A DNA stretch of 64,000 bases, from NCBI RefSeq assembly GCF_019880305.1, contig NZ_CP082301.1, positions 6,758,001 to 6,822,000 of the forward strand. Direction: 5' to 3'. Positions 27,396 through 35,467 of the stretch are shown one piece after another. Each line of letters starts with the position of its first letter. Positions within the stretch are counted from its first letter, which is position 1. The position numbers and the translations under genes are program-made. The DNA is from Streptomyces decoyicus (GTDB lineage: Bacteria; Actinomycetota; Actinomycetes; Streptomycetales; Streptomycetaceae). The notes under the pieces were generated by a model, which had not been told where the DNA came from, did no database searches, and saw nothing but the letters and a program-made list of their open reading frames with translations.

Positions 27396-28299
27396 GCTGG
27401 GCGCCGCACCCGTCTGGTCGTGGAATCTGATCACGGACGTTCAGGAGATGTGGTCGTTCCCCTTCATGGTCACCGCCTTTCGCGCCGGCGCGGTCGTCGC
27501 CGTCGTGTCCGCGGTCATGGGCTATTTCGTGGTGCTGCGGCGTCAGACCTTCGCCGCTCACACCCTCTCCACCGTTGCGTTCCCGGGTGCGGCCGGAGCT
27601 GTGCTGTTCGGCTTCAGCGCGGTCTACGGCTACTTCGCCGTCTGTGTCGCCGCCGCCATGGTCATCGCGGCCATCGGATGGCGCGGTGGGGGAGGGGGAG
27701 CGGACGAGTCCGCGCTCACCGGGACGGTGCAGGCATTCCTGCTCGCCGCCGGGTTCCTCTTCATCACCCTGTACAAAGGGCTGTTGGGCGGTCCGCAGAC
27801 CATCCTGTTCGGCACCTTCCTGGGCATCACCACCTCCCAGGTGAACGTACTGCTAGGTGTGGGGGCGGTGGTGCTGGCGGTGCTGGCGGTGATCGGACGG
27901 CCGCTGCTGTTCGCCTCCGTCGATCCGCAGGCCGCCGCCGGGCGCGGAGTGCCGGTCCGCGCGCTGTCCGTCACCTTCCTCGTCCTGCTCGGTGCGGCGA
28001 CCGCCGAGGCGAGCCAGATCACCGGAACCCTGGTGGTGTTCGCGCTCATGGTCATCCCCGCCGCGACCGCCCAGACCGTGACCGGCCGCCCCAGTACCGG
28101 CCTCGCCCTCTCCGTACTCTTGGCCCTCGCCGCCACCTTGCTCGGCCTGACCACCGCCTACTACCGGCCTTACCCTTTGGGCTTCTTCGTGACCTCGTAC
28201 GCCTTCGCCGGCTATCTGCTGGCCCGGTCCGGACGCGCACTGCACACCCGTCTCAGCCGGACCGGTATACCCCGCCAGAGCAAGGGGGCCACGGCATGA
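27382..28299 (+). CDS. znuB: Zinc ABC transporter permease 1
   Basis: A 305-residue ABC-3 permease with about eight membrane segments, the early RRQTFAAHTLSTVAFPGAAG motif and the coupling motif SVDPQAAAGRGVPVRALS. I chose the GTG at 27382 because CGGAGG lies 5 bases upstream; the ATG at 27340 has no ribosome binding site. The chosen start lies 14 bases inside the ATPase gene. It is the first of two permeases, which probably form a heterodimeric channel. Confidence 0.82.
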   Translation: MLPAELGAAPVWSWNLITDVQEMWSFPFMVTAFRAGAVVAVVSAVMGYFVVLRRQTFAAHTLSTVAFPGAAGAVLFGFSAVYGYFAVCVAAAMVIAAIGWRGGGGGADESALTGTVQAFLLAAGFLFITLYKGLLGGPQTILFGTFLGITTSQVNVLLGVGAVVLAVLAVIGRPLLFASVDPQAAAGRGVPVRALSVTFLVLLGAATAEASQITGTLVVFALMVIPAATAQTVTGRPSTGLALSVLLALAATLLGLTTAYYRPYPLGFFVTSYAFAGYLLARSGRALHTRLSRTGIPRQSKGATA

Positions 28300-29189
28300 C
28301 CGCACTGCTGACCGCCTCGGCGCCGCTCGTTCAGCCCTTCCTCCAACACGCCGTCCTGGCCGGCACCGCCATCGCGGCGGCCTCGGGACTCGTCGGTCAC
28401 TTCCTGGTCCTGCGCGCCCAGATCTTCACCGCCGACGCCCTCAGTCATGTCACGCTCACCGGAGCGATGGCCGCCCTCGCTTTCGGCTACGACCTGCGCA
28501 TCGGCCTGTTCGTGTCCACCGTCGGCATCGCCCTGCTCTTCGGCACACTGGGGCGCAAGGCCCGGCCCGACGACGTGGTCATCGGGAGCGTCTTCTCCTG
28601 GATCCTGGGCCTGGGCGCCTTCTTCATCACCCTGTACACCACCTCCCGGAGCACGACCAACGGCCATGCCGGCGTCAGCGTCCTCTTCGGCTCGATCTTC
28701 GGTCTCTCGGCCGGGAGCGCGTCCCTCGCGGCCCTGATCGCCGCCGGAATCTGCCTGCTGATGCTGCTCATCGCCCGCCCGCTCCTGTTCGCGACGCTGG
28801 ACGAGGCCGTGGCCGCGGCCCGCGGAGTGCCCGTACGGACGCTGGGCTTCGGCTTCCTCGCACTGACCGGCATTTGCGCGGCCGAGGCCACCCAGGCGGT
28901 CGGCTCACTGCTGCTGCTCGGTTTGCTTGCGGCCCCCGCCGGAGCCGCCGCGCGACTGACCGACCGCCCGTACGCGGCACTTGCGCTCTCCGCGCTCTTG
29001 GCGGTGCTCGAGATGTGGGCCGGCCTCGCTGCCTCCTGCGTGCTACCGGAGGTGCCACCCAGCTTCGCCATCTTGGCCGCGGCCACCGCCGTCTACGCAG
29101 CCACCTTCGTCGTTCGGAGGCCGGGGGCCCGTAAGCGTCTTCGTCCGCGCACCGGCCCTCCTGGGATATGGGGTCTTACGGCACGATGA
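28296..29189 (+). CDS. Zinc ABC transporter permease 2
   Basis: A 297-residue ABC-3 permease (RAQIFTADALSHVTLTGAM, TLDEAVAAARGVPVRTLG) whose ATG overlaps the stop of the first permease (ATGA). The two permeases diverge well in sequence, so this is a two-permease importer rather than a recent duplication. The stop codon overlaps the start of the Zur-like regulator in the same way, giving an unbroken coupled operon. Confidence 0.86.
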   Translation: MTALLTASAPLVQPFLQHAVLAGTAIAAASGLVGHFLVLRAQIFTADALSHVTLTGAMAALAFGYDLRIGLFVSTVGIALLFGTLGRKARPDDVVIGSVFSWILGLGAFFITLYTTSRSTTNGHAGVSVLFGSIFGLSAGSASLAALIAAGICLLMLLIARPLLFATLDEAVAAARGVPVRTLGFGFLALTGICAAEATQAVGSLLLLGLLAAPAGAAARLTDRPYAALALSALLAVLEMWAGLAASCVLPEVPPSFAILAAATAVYAATFVVRRPGARKRLRPRTGPPGIWGLTAR

Positions 29190-29653
29190 CGGCAGGCACC
29201 AACCCCCATGCCATGGCGACGCAGGAGGTCTCCCTCCTGGGACGCATCACCCAGCAACGCGCCACCGTGCTCGAGGCATTGATTGAAGCGGAAAAGTCGG
29301 AGGGGTTCGTCAGTGCCCAGTCCCTGTACACCCGGCTGCTGGCCGCCGGGTCATCGGTCGGCCTGTCCACGGTCTACCGCACGCTCAGCGCCCTGGCTGA
29401 AGCGGGGCGCGCCGACGTCGTACGGGACGTGCACGGGGAGCGGCTCTTCCGCTACCGCCCCGGCTCCGACCACCGGCACTACCTGATCTGCACCGAATGC
29501 GGTGTGAGCGTGACGCTGGACTCCGTGACGGTGGAGGACTGGGCCGCCGGAGTGGCCCGGACGAGTGGCTTCACCGCAGTCCGACACACTGTCGAACTCA
29601 CGGGCATCTGCCCCGACTGCGGCCCCTTGGCGGAGGGTTCTGCCCGGGAATGA
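29186..29653 (+). CDS. zur: Fur-family regulator, Zur-like
   Basis: A 155-residue protein. It has an N-terminal winged helix (RITQQRATVLEALIE, SAQSLYTRLLAAGSSVGLSTVYRTL) and a C-terminal dimerisation domain with DHRHYLICTECG and GICPDCG, the two CxxC structural zinc sites of Fur/Zur proteins. The gene is coupled to the importer permease (ATGA). This location suggests that it senses zinc and represses this operon and other sites in the island. It may be a second copy beside a chromosomal Zur, which cannot be tested here. Confidence 0.82.
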   Translation: MTAGTNPHAMATQEVSLLGRITQQRATVLEALIEAEKSEGFVSAQSLYTRLLAAGSSVGLSTVYRTLSALAEAGRADVVRDVHGERLFRYRPGSDHRHYLICTECGVSVTLDSVTVEDWAAGVARTSGFTAVRHTVELTGICPDCGPLAEGSARE

Positions 29654-29729
29654 CGGGAGCCCGGGAGCGCCACCGCTGCACGCGACGGCAGCTCTCCGGG
29701 GTAGATCCGTAAGGCAGCGGGGGACTGAA

Positions 29730-29966
29730 CTACTTGGAGGCGTACGGGAGCAGCGCCATCTCCCGCGCGTTCTTGATCGCGCGGGCCAGCTGCCGCTGCT
29801 GCTGCGCGGTGACCCGGGTGACGCGTCGACTGCGGATCTTGCCGCGGTCCGAGATGAACTTCCGCAGCAGATCGGTGTCCTTGTAGTCGATGTAGGTGAT
29901 ACCGGCCTGGTCCAACGGGTTGGGGCGCGACTTGACGGGCTTGCGGGGATCGGGGCGGCGGGCCAT
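29730..29966 (-). CDS. rpsR: Alternative 30S ribosomal protein S18 (cysteine-free)
   Basis: A 78-residue S18 (RRPDPRKPVKSRPNPLDQ, IDYKDTDLLRKFISDRGKI, RVTAQQQRQLARAIKNAREM). The ATG at 29966 follows AAGGAAG; the longer frame upstream is not S18. It has no zinc-binding cysteines, unlike housekeeping zinc-containing forms. It lies 58 bases downstream of a CobW-family gene and ends the L33-L31-CobW-S18 operon. It should replace the zinc form on ribosomes during zinc shortage. Confidence 0.92.
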   Translation of the reverse strand: MARRPDPRKPVKSRPNPLDQAGITYIDYKDTDLLRKFISDRGKIRSRRVTRVTAQQQRQLARAIKNAREMALLPYASK

Positions 29967-30024
29967 GGCACTTCCTTTTCTCGGTCGGGTCGGTGCGGGA
30001 GAAGAGCTGGCGGCGGTCGGGTGC

Positions 30025-31179
30025 TCAGGAGACGGGGTCGAGGAGCGTGTCGAAGGACGCCGGGAGGCGCCTCCATGCCTCACGTCCGTCGGCGAACTCG
30101 TCCTCGGTCAGCAGACAGGAGTCGAGCAGCCGCTCCAGGCCCTCGCGGTCCAGGCCGGGTGCGGTGAAGACCAGGTGCTGGCAGCAGTCGCCGTGTTCGG
30201 GATGCCAGTCGAGGGCGGCGGCTGCTCGGCGCATCGGGGAAATCATGTCCCAGGCGGCGTCCGGCAGCGACGCAAGCCATGGGCCGGCGTTCTCCACACA
30301 CAGCGCGCCGCCCGCGGCGTCCCAGGACAGCAGGGTGTCGGGACGGTCGGCGAGCCAGAAACGGCCACGGCTGCGAACGGCCGCACAGGCCAGGTCTTCC
30401 AGCGCCTGGTAGAGCCGTTCCGGATGGAAGGGGCGCCGCCGGTGCCACACGAGGGTGGCGACTCCCGACTCCTCCGCTTCCTGCGGGAGCAGCGCGCAGG
30501 CCGGGTGCTGAGCGGCGGCAGCCGCCTCGACGTCGAATCCGGCGAACGCGGCCTCCGCGAGCTGACGGGAGTCCACCGGCACATGGCGTGCCGTCGGGTG
30601 CAACTGCGCGAGGACCGCACGGTCCTCGTCGTCCGCCTCTCCTCCGTCGACGAGCGCGAGCACGGGGGCGTACTCCAGCTGGCGCGCCCAGGTGTCCCCG
30701 ATGGTCCGCTGATCGGTTGCGGCCGCCGCGAACCCGGCCTCCGCCAGGTCGTCCCCATTGGCGAGATATGGCAGGACGAGCGCGGGGTCGACCGCGGTCA
30801 TCACGTTGGAGAGTGTCAGCGTCTCGCCGCCGTGTGCAGCGATGACCTCGGCCATCGCCCTGGGTTCGACGGAGTCCCAGAGTTCGACCACCGCCAGCCG
30901 GTGCAGACCGCTCTCGGCCAGCCGCCGGAGTTCGGGCACCAGGTCCTCGCGCAGGGCGCAGCACGCACAGTCGTTGACGAGGGGTGCCTCGCCGGAGGAC
31001 AGCTCGCCCGAGGCGTCCCGCACCGTGCGGCGTACCGTTCCGTCCGCTGCCGTGGAGAGGTCGTGGTGGAGCGCGACACTGCCGCGCACGGTGTGCAGCA
31101 GCCGCAGCACGACCTGTTCGCGTGCGTCGGAATGCAGCCCGCCGACGAGGACGACGGGGAGTTTGCTGTTCTCCGCCAT
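30025..31179 (-). CDS. CobW/COG0523-family protein lacking the P-loop
   Basis: A 384-residue relative of zinc-chaperone GTPases. The metal motif is present as CACC (Cys71, 73, 74, in NDCACCALREDL), and the CobW C-terminal domain is clear (WHRRRPFHPERLYQALEDL ... GRFWLADRP). The position of the GxxGxGKT nucleotide loop instead reads VGGLHSDAREQVV, and the NKxD motif is not visible. It is therefore unlikely to hydrolyse GTP in the usual way. The ATG overlaps the stop of the L31 gene by one base (TGATG). A metal carrier or scaffold role is inferred. Confidence 0.82.
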   Translation of the reverse strand: MAENSKLPVVLVGGLHSDAREQVVLRLLHTVRGSVALHHDLSTAADGTVRRTVRDASGELSSGEAPLVNDCACCALREDLVPELRRLAESGLHRLAVVELWDSVEPRAMAEVIAAHGGETLTLSNVMTAVDPALVLPYLANGDDLAEAGFAAAATDQRTIGDTWARQLEYAPVLALVDGGEADDEDRAVLAQLHPTARHVPVDSRQLAEAAFAGFDVEAAAAAQHPACALLPQEAEESGVATLVWHRRRPFHPERLYQALEDLACAAVRSRGRFWLADRPDTLLSWDAAGGALCVENAGPWLASLPDAAWDMISPMRRAAAALDWHPEHGDCCQHLVFTAPGLDREGLERLLDSCLLTEDEFADGREAWRRLPASFDTLLDPVS

Positions 31180-31433
31180 CACCGTGCCCCGCGCCGGGCG
31201 TACCGCCGCTCGAAGCGCTCGACCCGGCCGGCCGTGTCGAGGACACGGGCCGTGCCGGTGTAGAAGGGGTGGCTCTGCGACGAGATCTCCACGTCGATGA
31301 CGGGGTAGGTCTTGCCGTCCTCCCACTCGATGTTCTTGTCGCTGGTCGCGGTGGACCGGGTGAGGAAGGCGAAATCGGCTGCCTTGTCACGGAAGACGAC
31401 GGGCCGGTAGGCGGGGTGGATCCCAGGCTTCAT
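31179..31433 (-). CDS. rpmE2: Alternative 50S ribosomal protein L31 (type B)
   Basis: An 84-residue L31B (MKPGIHPAYRPVVFRDKAAD, TRSTATSDKNIEWEDGKTYP, SHPFYTGTARVLDTAGRVERF). It lacks the CxxC pair of zinc-binding L31A. It is the second gene of the operon that starts with L33 and it is translationally coupled to the CobW-like gene. Type B L31 is known to displace L31A under zinc starvation in bacteria. Confidence 0.94.
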   Translation of the reverse strand: MKPGIHPAYRPVVFRDKAADFAFLTRSTATSDKNIEWEDGKTYPVIDVEISSQSHPFYTGTARVLDTAGRVERFERRYARRGAR

Positions 31434-31467
31434 GACGGTGTTCCTGTCTGCTAGGTCGGCTTGTGAG

Positions 31468-31632
31468 TCAGCGTTCTTCGCGGAAGTCGACGTGCCGGCC
31501 GACCACCGGGTCGTACTTGCGCAGGACCAGGCGGTCAGGGTCGTTCCGCCGGTTCTTGCGGGTGACGTAGGTGTAGCCGGTGCCCGCGGTGGAGCGGAGC
31601 TTGATGACCGGGCGGAGTTCGTTGCGTGCCAT
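31468..31632 (-). CDS. rpmG: Alternative 50S ribosomal protein L33 (cysteine-free)
   Basis: A 54-residue L33 (MARNELRPVIKLRSTAGTGY, TYVTRKNRRNDPDRLVLRKY). The CxxC pairs of the zinc form are absent. The ATG at 31632 is right for the family; the open frame to 31773 crosses the intergenic Zur-type site. First gene of the minus-strand L33-L31-CobW-S18 operon, divergent from L28-S14. Confidence 0.93.
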   Translation of the reverse strand: MARNELRPVIKLRSTAGTGYTYVTRKNRRNDPDRLVLRKYDPVVGRHVDFREER

Positions 31633-31645
31633 GGGCGCTACTATA

Positions 31646-31664
31646 TGGGAATGGTTTCCATTAC
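31646..31664. promoter_or_regulatory. Zur-type operator shared by the divergent ribosomal-protein operons
   Basis: Between the L33 and L28 genes lies TGGGAATGGTTTCCATTAC with the perfect dyad AATGG-TTT-CCATT. It is 14 bases from the L33 start and 34 from the L28 start, so one bound repressor could shut both directions. Confidence 0.75.
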
Positions 31665-31697
31665 CGATAACGTCTCCGGCGAGAGGTGACCCACTCC

Positions 31698-31934
31698 ATG
31701 TCCGCCCACTGCCAGCTGACCGGCGCCAAGCCGGGCTTCGGCAAGACCATCTCCCACTCGCACCGGCGTACATCCCGCCGGTTCGACCCGAACATCCAGC
31801 GCAAGCGCTACTGGCTGGCGAGCGAGGGCCGGTACGTCCGGCTCACCCTCAGTACGAAGGCGATCAAGACGGTCGATTCCATCGGCGTCGAGTCCGCGGT
31901 GGCGCGAATCCGCGCACGAGGGGTGAAGGTCTGA
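31698..31934 (+). CDS. rpmB: Alternative 50S ribosomal protein L28
   Basis: A 78-residue L28 (MSAHCQLTGAKPGFGKTISH, RRFDPNIQRKRYWL, IGVESAVARIRARGVKV). The zinc CxxC pairs are absent; only Cys5 is present. The ATG at 31698 follows GAGAGG. The gene overlaps the S14 gene by one base (TGATG). Confidence 0.93.
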   Translation: MSAHCQLTGAKPGFGKTISHSHRRTSRRFDPNIQRKRYWLASEGRYVRLTLSTKAIKTVDSIGVESAVARIRARGVKV

Positions 31935-32239
31935 TGGCCAAGCAGAGCAAGATCGCGAAGAACGAGCAGCGAAAGGTGGTCGTCGAGCGGTACGCGGCCC
32001 GGCGCGCCGAGCTGAAGGAGATCATCCGGCGGCCTTCGTCCACCGACGACGAACGCGCCTCCGCCCAGGCCGAGTTGCGGCGCCAGCCGCGCGACGCCAG
32101 TGCGACCCGGGTACGGAACCGGGACAGCGTGGACGGCCGCCCCCGAGGCCACCTGCGCAAGTTCGGCATGTCCCGGGTACGGATGCGCGAGCAGGCGCAC
32201 GCCGGATTCCTCCCCGGAGTCACCAAGTCGTCCTGGTGA
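31934..32239 (+). CDS. rpsN: Alternative 30S ribosomal protein S14 (zinc-independent, long form)
   Basis: A 101-residue S14 (MAKQSKIAKNEQRKVVVERY, then AARRAELKEI, RNRDSVDGRPRGHLRKFGMS, RVRMREQAHAGFLPGVTKSS). It is the long, cysteine-free form rather than the 61-residue zinc form. Its stop lies about 95 bases before the Cys-rich protein gene and it is coupled to L28. Confidence 0.94.
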   Translation: MAKQSKIAKNEQRKVVVERYAARRAELKEIIRRPSSTDDERASAQAELRRQPRDASATRVRNRDSVDGRPRGHLRKFGMSRVRMREQAHAGFLPGVTKSSW

Positions 32240-32334
32240 TGTCCGGCGATCGCCACGGTGGACGGCGCTGCGGCCCGGGGCCATTGCCCAGGCTGCGGCG
32301 CCATCCCGGCCAACCCATCCGGAAGTGCGTACAG

Positions 32335-32715
32335 ATGAACCGCGCAACACCGGGCGGCCCGAGTCGCCCCTTCACGCTGGTCGCCTGCACCAACTGCCCG
32401 AGCGATACGGGCGAACTGGTGATGGACCGGCTGCGCGACGCCGTCCGTGCCTGCCCGCACGGCATCCTCGTCGCCACCGGCTGCCTGGGCGGCCTGCTGC
32501 GCTGCACCCCGGCCGCGGGCCTGCACGCCGCAGTACAGCCGTGCGCGAAGGACCGCACCCCCACCTGCCCCGTCGCCCGCCTGGGCCCTATCGCCACCGA
32601 AGCCGACGCGGACCTCGTCGGTGCATGGCTCCTGGCCGGCATGCCGGACGACAGCTCTCTTCCACACCGGCTGCGCGCGGCACCCGCGCCCCGTCATGCC
32701 GCCCACCTCAACTGA
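32335..32715 (+). CDS. Small cysteine-rich protein of the zinc-starvation operon, function unknown
   Basis: A 126-residue protein with seven Cys in the first 80 residues: C18 and C21 (LVACTNCPSDTGE), C40 (ACPHG), C50 and C57 (VATGCLGGLLRCTP), C70 and C78 (QPCAKDRTPTCPV). The start at 32335 has GGAAG 9 bases upstream; the open frame begins at 32236. The spacing recalls thioredoxin-fold [2Fe-2S] or small metal-binding proteins, but I cannot assign a family. It lies between S14 and a CobW-like gene, 12 bases before the latter, so it is probably derepressed with them. A zinc-handling or redox role is inferred. Confidence 0.7.
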   Translation: MNRATPGGPSRPFTLVACTNCPSDTGELVMDRLRDAVRACPHGILVATGCLGGLLRCTPAAGLHAAVQPCAKDRTPTCPVARLGPIATEADADLVGAWLLAGMPDDSSLPHRLRAAPAPRHAAHLN

Positions 32716-32727
32716 TGGGAAGTACCA

Positions 32728-33918
32728 GTGCCCAAGGGCCTGTTGAGCATCGTGGTCGGGAACACCCCGGCTGCCCGGGGGCTCGCCGTGGACACGCTGG
32801 TGTGCGCTTCGCCAGACGCCGTGGTGCTGGCCGCATCCATCCACTGCCGGGATGGCGGGTACCCCGTTGTGCAACGCTTCGTCGCCGGTCCCGGAGTACC
32901 GCCGTCCGTGTCGCAGTCCATGTCGCGGGTGGCCACCGGCGACCCGGTGGTGATTCTCCGGCAGGACCTGCTGGCCATACGACGCGCCATGCGGCCCCCT
33001 CACCTGGTCCTCGCCCTCTCCGACGAGCTGGATCTCCTCCCATGCCTGGTGGAGTTGTGGCGACCGCGGACCGGGGCCAGCGCGCTGGGCGATCACTACC
33101 TCCCGGCCCCGGTCGTGGCCGGGCTTGACCCAGCGGCCTTCCTGGCTGAGCTCGGATGCGTCCACCGGGCCGTCCGTCGGTGGGACGGTACCGATCGCAC
33201 CAGCCCCCTGACGCCGGCCGAGACGGCCGCCCGCAGGGTGGAAGCCGCCCACGGCGTGCTCGTGACGGCCCCGCCGAGCCCCAAAGACCGTCGAACGGAC
33301 GGGGTAGCCGCCCTGGCGCGTCACCTCAACCCCTCCGCCACACTCGTCCATGTCGCACAACAGCCGCAAACAACAGGGGCGTTGCCGCCGTCGTTCCTGC
33401 GACCCGTACCGGACACCCTTGAGGAATGGCGGGCCCGGCTGGAACCAGTGAGCGTGGCGTCCTCGCGCCCTGGTACCGACCTGGGTGTGACGTCGGTGGT
33501 GTGGCGGGCCCGGCGACCGCTGCACCCGGAGCGGCTCGCGGATGCACTGCCCACGGTCATGGCCGGCGTGGTCCGCGGCCGAGGCCACCTGTGGCTGTCC
33601 AGTCGACCCGCGGCGGTGGTGACCTGGCGGTCGGCCGGACCGCACATGGAACTGCGAGACGCGGATCGCTGGCTGGAGCCCGGAGACGAGAGTGCCTGGC
33701 GCCGCGCATCCCCGCAACGGCGCACCCTGGCCTCGTGGTTCTGGCACAACTACTACGGCGAACGCCGCAACGCCCTTACGTTCACCGGCACCGACCTCGA
33801 CCGGGACCGGCTGTGCACCGCCCTCAACGCGGCTCTGCTGGACGACAGGGAGTTGTCATTGGGATGGGACGGCTGGGCGGCCTTCCCCGATCCCCTGCTG
33901 GGCGACGTCCCGCTCTGA
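32728..33918 (+). CDS. Degenerate CobW-family protein (no P-loop, no CxCC)
   Basis: A 396-residue protein. The C-terminal third matches the CobW C-terminal domain (VVWRARRPLHPERLADALP, GRGHLWLSSRPAAVVTWRSA, GWAAFPDPLLGD). The N-terminal two thirds keep only traces of the GTPase fold: the P-loop region reads VVGNTPAARGLAVDTLV and no CxCC or NKxD is seen. It is the last gene of the L28-S14-Cys-rich operon. It may act as a non-enzymatic partner of the canonical CobW protein encoded nearby. Two strong hairpins follow it. Confidence 0.75.
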   Translation: MPKGLLSIVVGNTPAARGLAVDTLVCASPDAVVLAASIHCRDGGYPVVQRFVAGPGVPPSVSQSMSRVATGDPVVILRQDLLAIRRAMRPPHLVLALSDELDLLPCLVELWRPRTGASALGDHYLPAPVVAGLDPAAFLAELGCVHRAVRRWDGTDRTSPLTPAETAARRVEAAHGVLVTAPPSPKDRRTDGVAALARHLNPSATLVHVAQQPQTTGALPPSFLRPVPDTLEEWRARLEPVSVASSRPGTDLGVTSVVWRARRPLHPERLADALPTVMAGVVRGRGHLWLSSRPAAVVTWRSAGPHMELRDADRWLEPGDESAWRRASPQRRTLASWFWHNYYGERRNALTFTGTDLDRDRLCTALNAALLDDRELSLGWDGWAAFPDPLLGDVPL

Positions 33919-34183
33919 GCCGTGCCTGGGCCTCGGGCCCGGGCACGAACACAGCGTGCGCGGCGACCTTGCCTGATGGCCTCATCGCGGCCCGGTGTCC
34001 CGGGCTTTGAGGCACCTCTCAGCGGTACAGGCGTACGGCGGATCGGTCGGGCGGACGCTGCGAGCCCAGGAGCGGCGCAGGTGGGGGAGGCATGCCTGAA
34101 CCCCGTCCACGGCGGCTGCCGCGTTCATCCCGGCCGGCGGGTACCTGGTGCCCGCCGCGGGGCGCAGCAGCTCAGACGCACCC

Positions 34184-34216
34184 GTGCCCCTGTGCTCCGC
34201 ATGAGCACAGGGGCAC
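34184..34216. terminator. Strong hairpin, probable bidirectional terminator
   Basis: A perfect 14-bp stem (GTGCCCCTGTGCTC / GAGCACAGGGGCAC) with a 5-base loop lies between two convergent CobW-family genes. Confidence 0.6.
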
Positions 34217-34239
34217 CGGTGTGCGCACCTCGTGAGTTG

Positions 34240-34282
34240 CCGGGTTGGGCGGTGCCGTGGCTGCGACCACCGCCCAACCCGG
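34240..34282. terminator. Second strong hairpin between convergent operons
   Basis: A perfect 15-bp stem (CCGGGTTGGGCGGTG / CACCGCCCAACCCGG) ends a few bases past the stop of the canonical CobW gene. It can serve as its terminator and also insulate the opposite operon. Confidence 0.65.
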
Positions 34283-34288
34283 AGCCTG

Positions 34289-35458
34289 TCAGGCTTGCGG
34301 CACCAGATCCGGGTGCTCGTGTTCGCAGGCGTCGTCGATTCCGTACGTGTCCCAGGCGGGGAACGGGTCGTCGGAGAGCTCTTCCCCGTCGGCCAGGAGG
34401 CAGTTGGCCAGGGCCGCTTGAAGTGGCTCGGCGTGCAACCCGGTGCCGATGAAGACCAGTTCCTGGCCCTGGCTGTCTCCGACGCCGCGGGCACCGGAAG
34501 GCTCGAAACGGGCGACTGCTCCGGCCTGCGACCACAAGCCCGTGACCTTCGGGCGGCCGGCCAGCCAGAAGAAGCCCTTGGAACGCAGGATCTGACCATA
34601 GGTGCCGCTGTCCAGGCCCTCGGTGACGAAGGTCCACAGTCGGCCCGGGTGGAATGGCGTATCGGCGCGGAAGACCGTGCTGGAGATGCCGTATTCCTCG
34701 GTTTCCGGGATGTGGTCGCCGTTGAGTTCCTGCACCCAGCCAGGGGCCTGCTGGGCCCGCTCCAGGTCGAAGAGTCCGGTGCCGAGGATGTCGCCGGGGT
34801 TCACCCGGCCGTGCCGGGCGGGCACGATGCGGGCAGCCGGGTTGAGGCGGGTGAGCGCGGCCTGAAGGCGTTCGGCGCCGGCCGCGTCGACGAGGTCGGT
34901 CTTGTTGAGGACGATGACGTCGGCGAACTCGATCTGGTCCATCAGCAGGTCGCTGACGGTGCGTTCGTCGTCCTCGTACTGGTCCAGTCCCCGCTCGGCC
35001 AGCCCGTCGCCGCCGGCCAGCTCCGGCAGGAAGTTGGCGGCGTCGACGACGGTGACCATGGTGTCGAGTCTGGCGAGGTCGCCCAGGGTCGCTCCGTCGT
35101 CGCGCGGGAAGGCGAAGGTGGCCGCGACGGGCATCGGTTCCGAGATGCCGCTGGATTCGATGAGGAGGTAGTCGAAGCGTCCCTCGCGGGCCAGCCGGTC
35201 GACCTCTTCGAGCAGGTCGTCGCGCAGGGTGCAGCAGATGCAGCCGTTGGTCATCTCTACGAGGCGTTCCTCGGTGCGGGAGAGGGCGGCCTCGCCGCCG
35301 CGCACCAGGGTCGCGTCGATGTTGATCTCGCTCATGTCGTTGACGATGACCGCGACGCGCAGGCCCTCCCGGTTGCCCAGGACGTGATTGAGCAGGGTGG
35401 TCTTGCCCGCGCCGAGGAAGCCTGACAGAACGGTGACGGGTAGTCGGTTGTGCGTCAT
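34289..35458 (-). CDS. Canonical CobW/COG0523 metal-chaperone GTPase
   Basis: A 389-residue GTPase of the zinc-chaperone (ZNG1/YjiA/ZigA) type. It has Walker A GFLGAGKTT (residues 13-21), the metal motif CICC in TNGCICCTLRDDL, the switch ESSGISEPMP, NKTD near residue 180 and the C-terminal domain FHPGRLWTFV ... SKGFFWLAGRP. The tail ends in a His/Glu cluster (CEHEHPDL). It lies 9 bases after the L32 gene, whose promoter carries a Zur-type site, so it is likely made in zinc limitation and delivers zinc to client proteins with GTP hydrolysis. Confidence 0.9.
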   Translation of the reverse strand: MTHNRLPVTVLSGFLGAGKTTLLNHVLGNREGLRVAVIVNDMSEINIDATLVRGGEAALSRTEERLVEMTNGCICCTLRDDLLEEVDRLAREGRFDYLLIESSGISEPMPVAATFAFPRDDGATLGDLARLDTMVTVVDAANFLPELAGGDGLAERGLDQYEDDERTVSDLLMDQIEFADVIVLNKTDLVDAAGAERLQAALTRLNPAARIVPARHGRVNPGDILGTGLFDLERAQQAPGWVQELNGDHIPETEEYGISSTVFRADTPFHPGRLWTFVTEGLDSGTYGQILRSKGFFWLAGRPKVTGLWSQAGAVARFEPSGARGVGDSQGQELVFIGTGLHAEPLQAALANCLLADGEELSDDPFPAWDTYGIDDACEHEHPDLVPQA

Positions 35459-35467
35459 GGCGTCGTC

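Noticed and set aside
27420..28295. Upstream part of a 589-codon frame leading into the second permease
   Set aside because: The first 292 codons are an out-of-frame, Arg-rich reading of permease 1; the real gene starts at the ATG at 28296 that overlaps the preceding stop.
30080..31390. Alternative minus-strand frame of 436 codons over the CobW-like gene
   Set aside because: Arg/Pro-rich shadow; the competing frame contains CACC and the CobW C-terminal domain.
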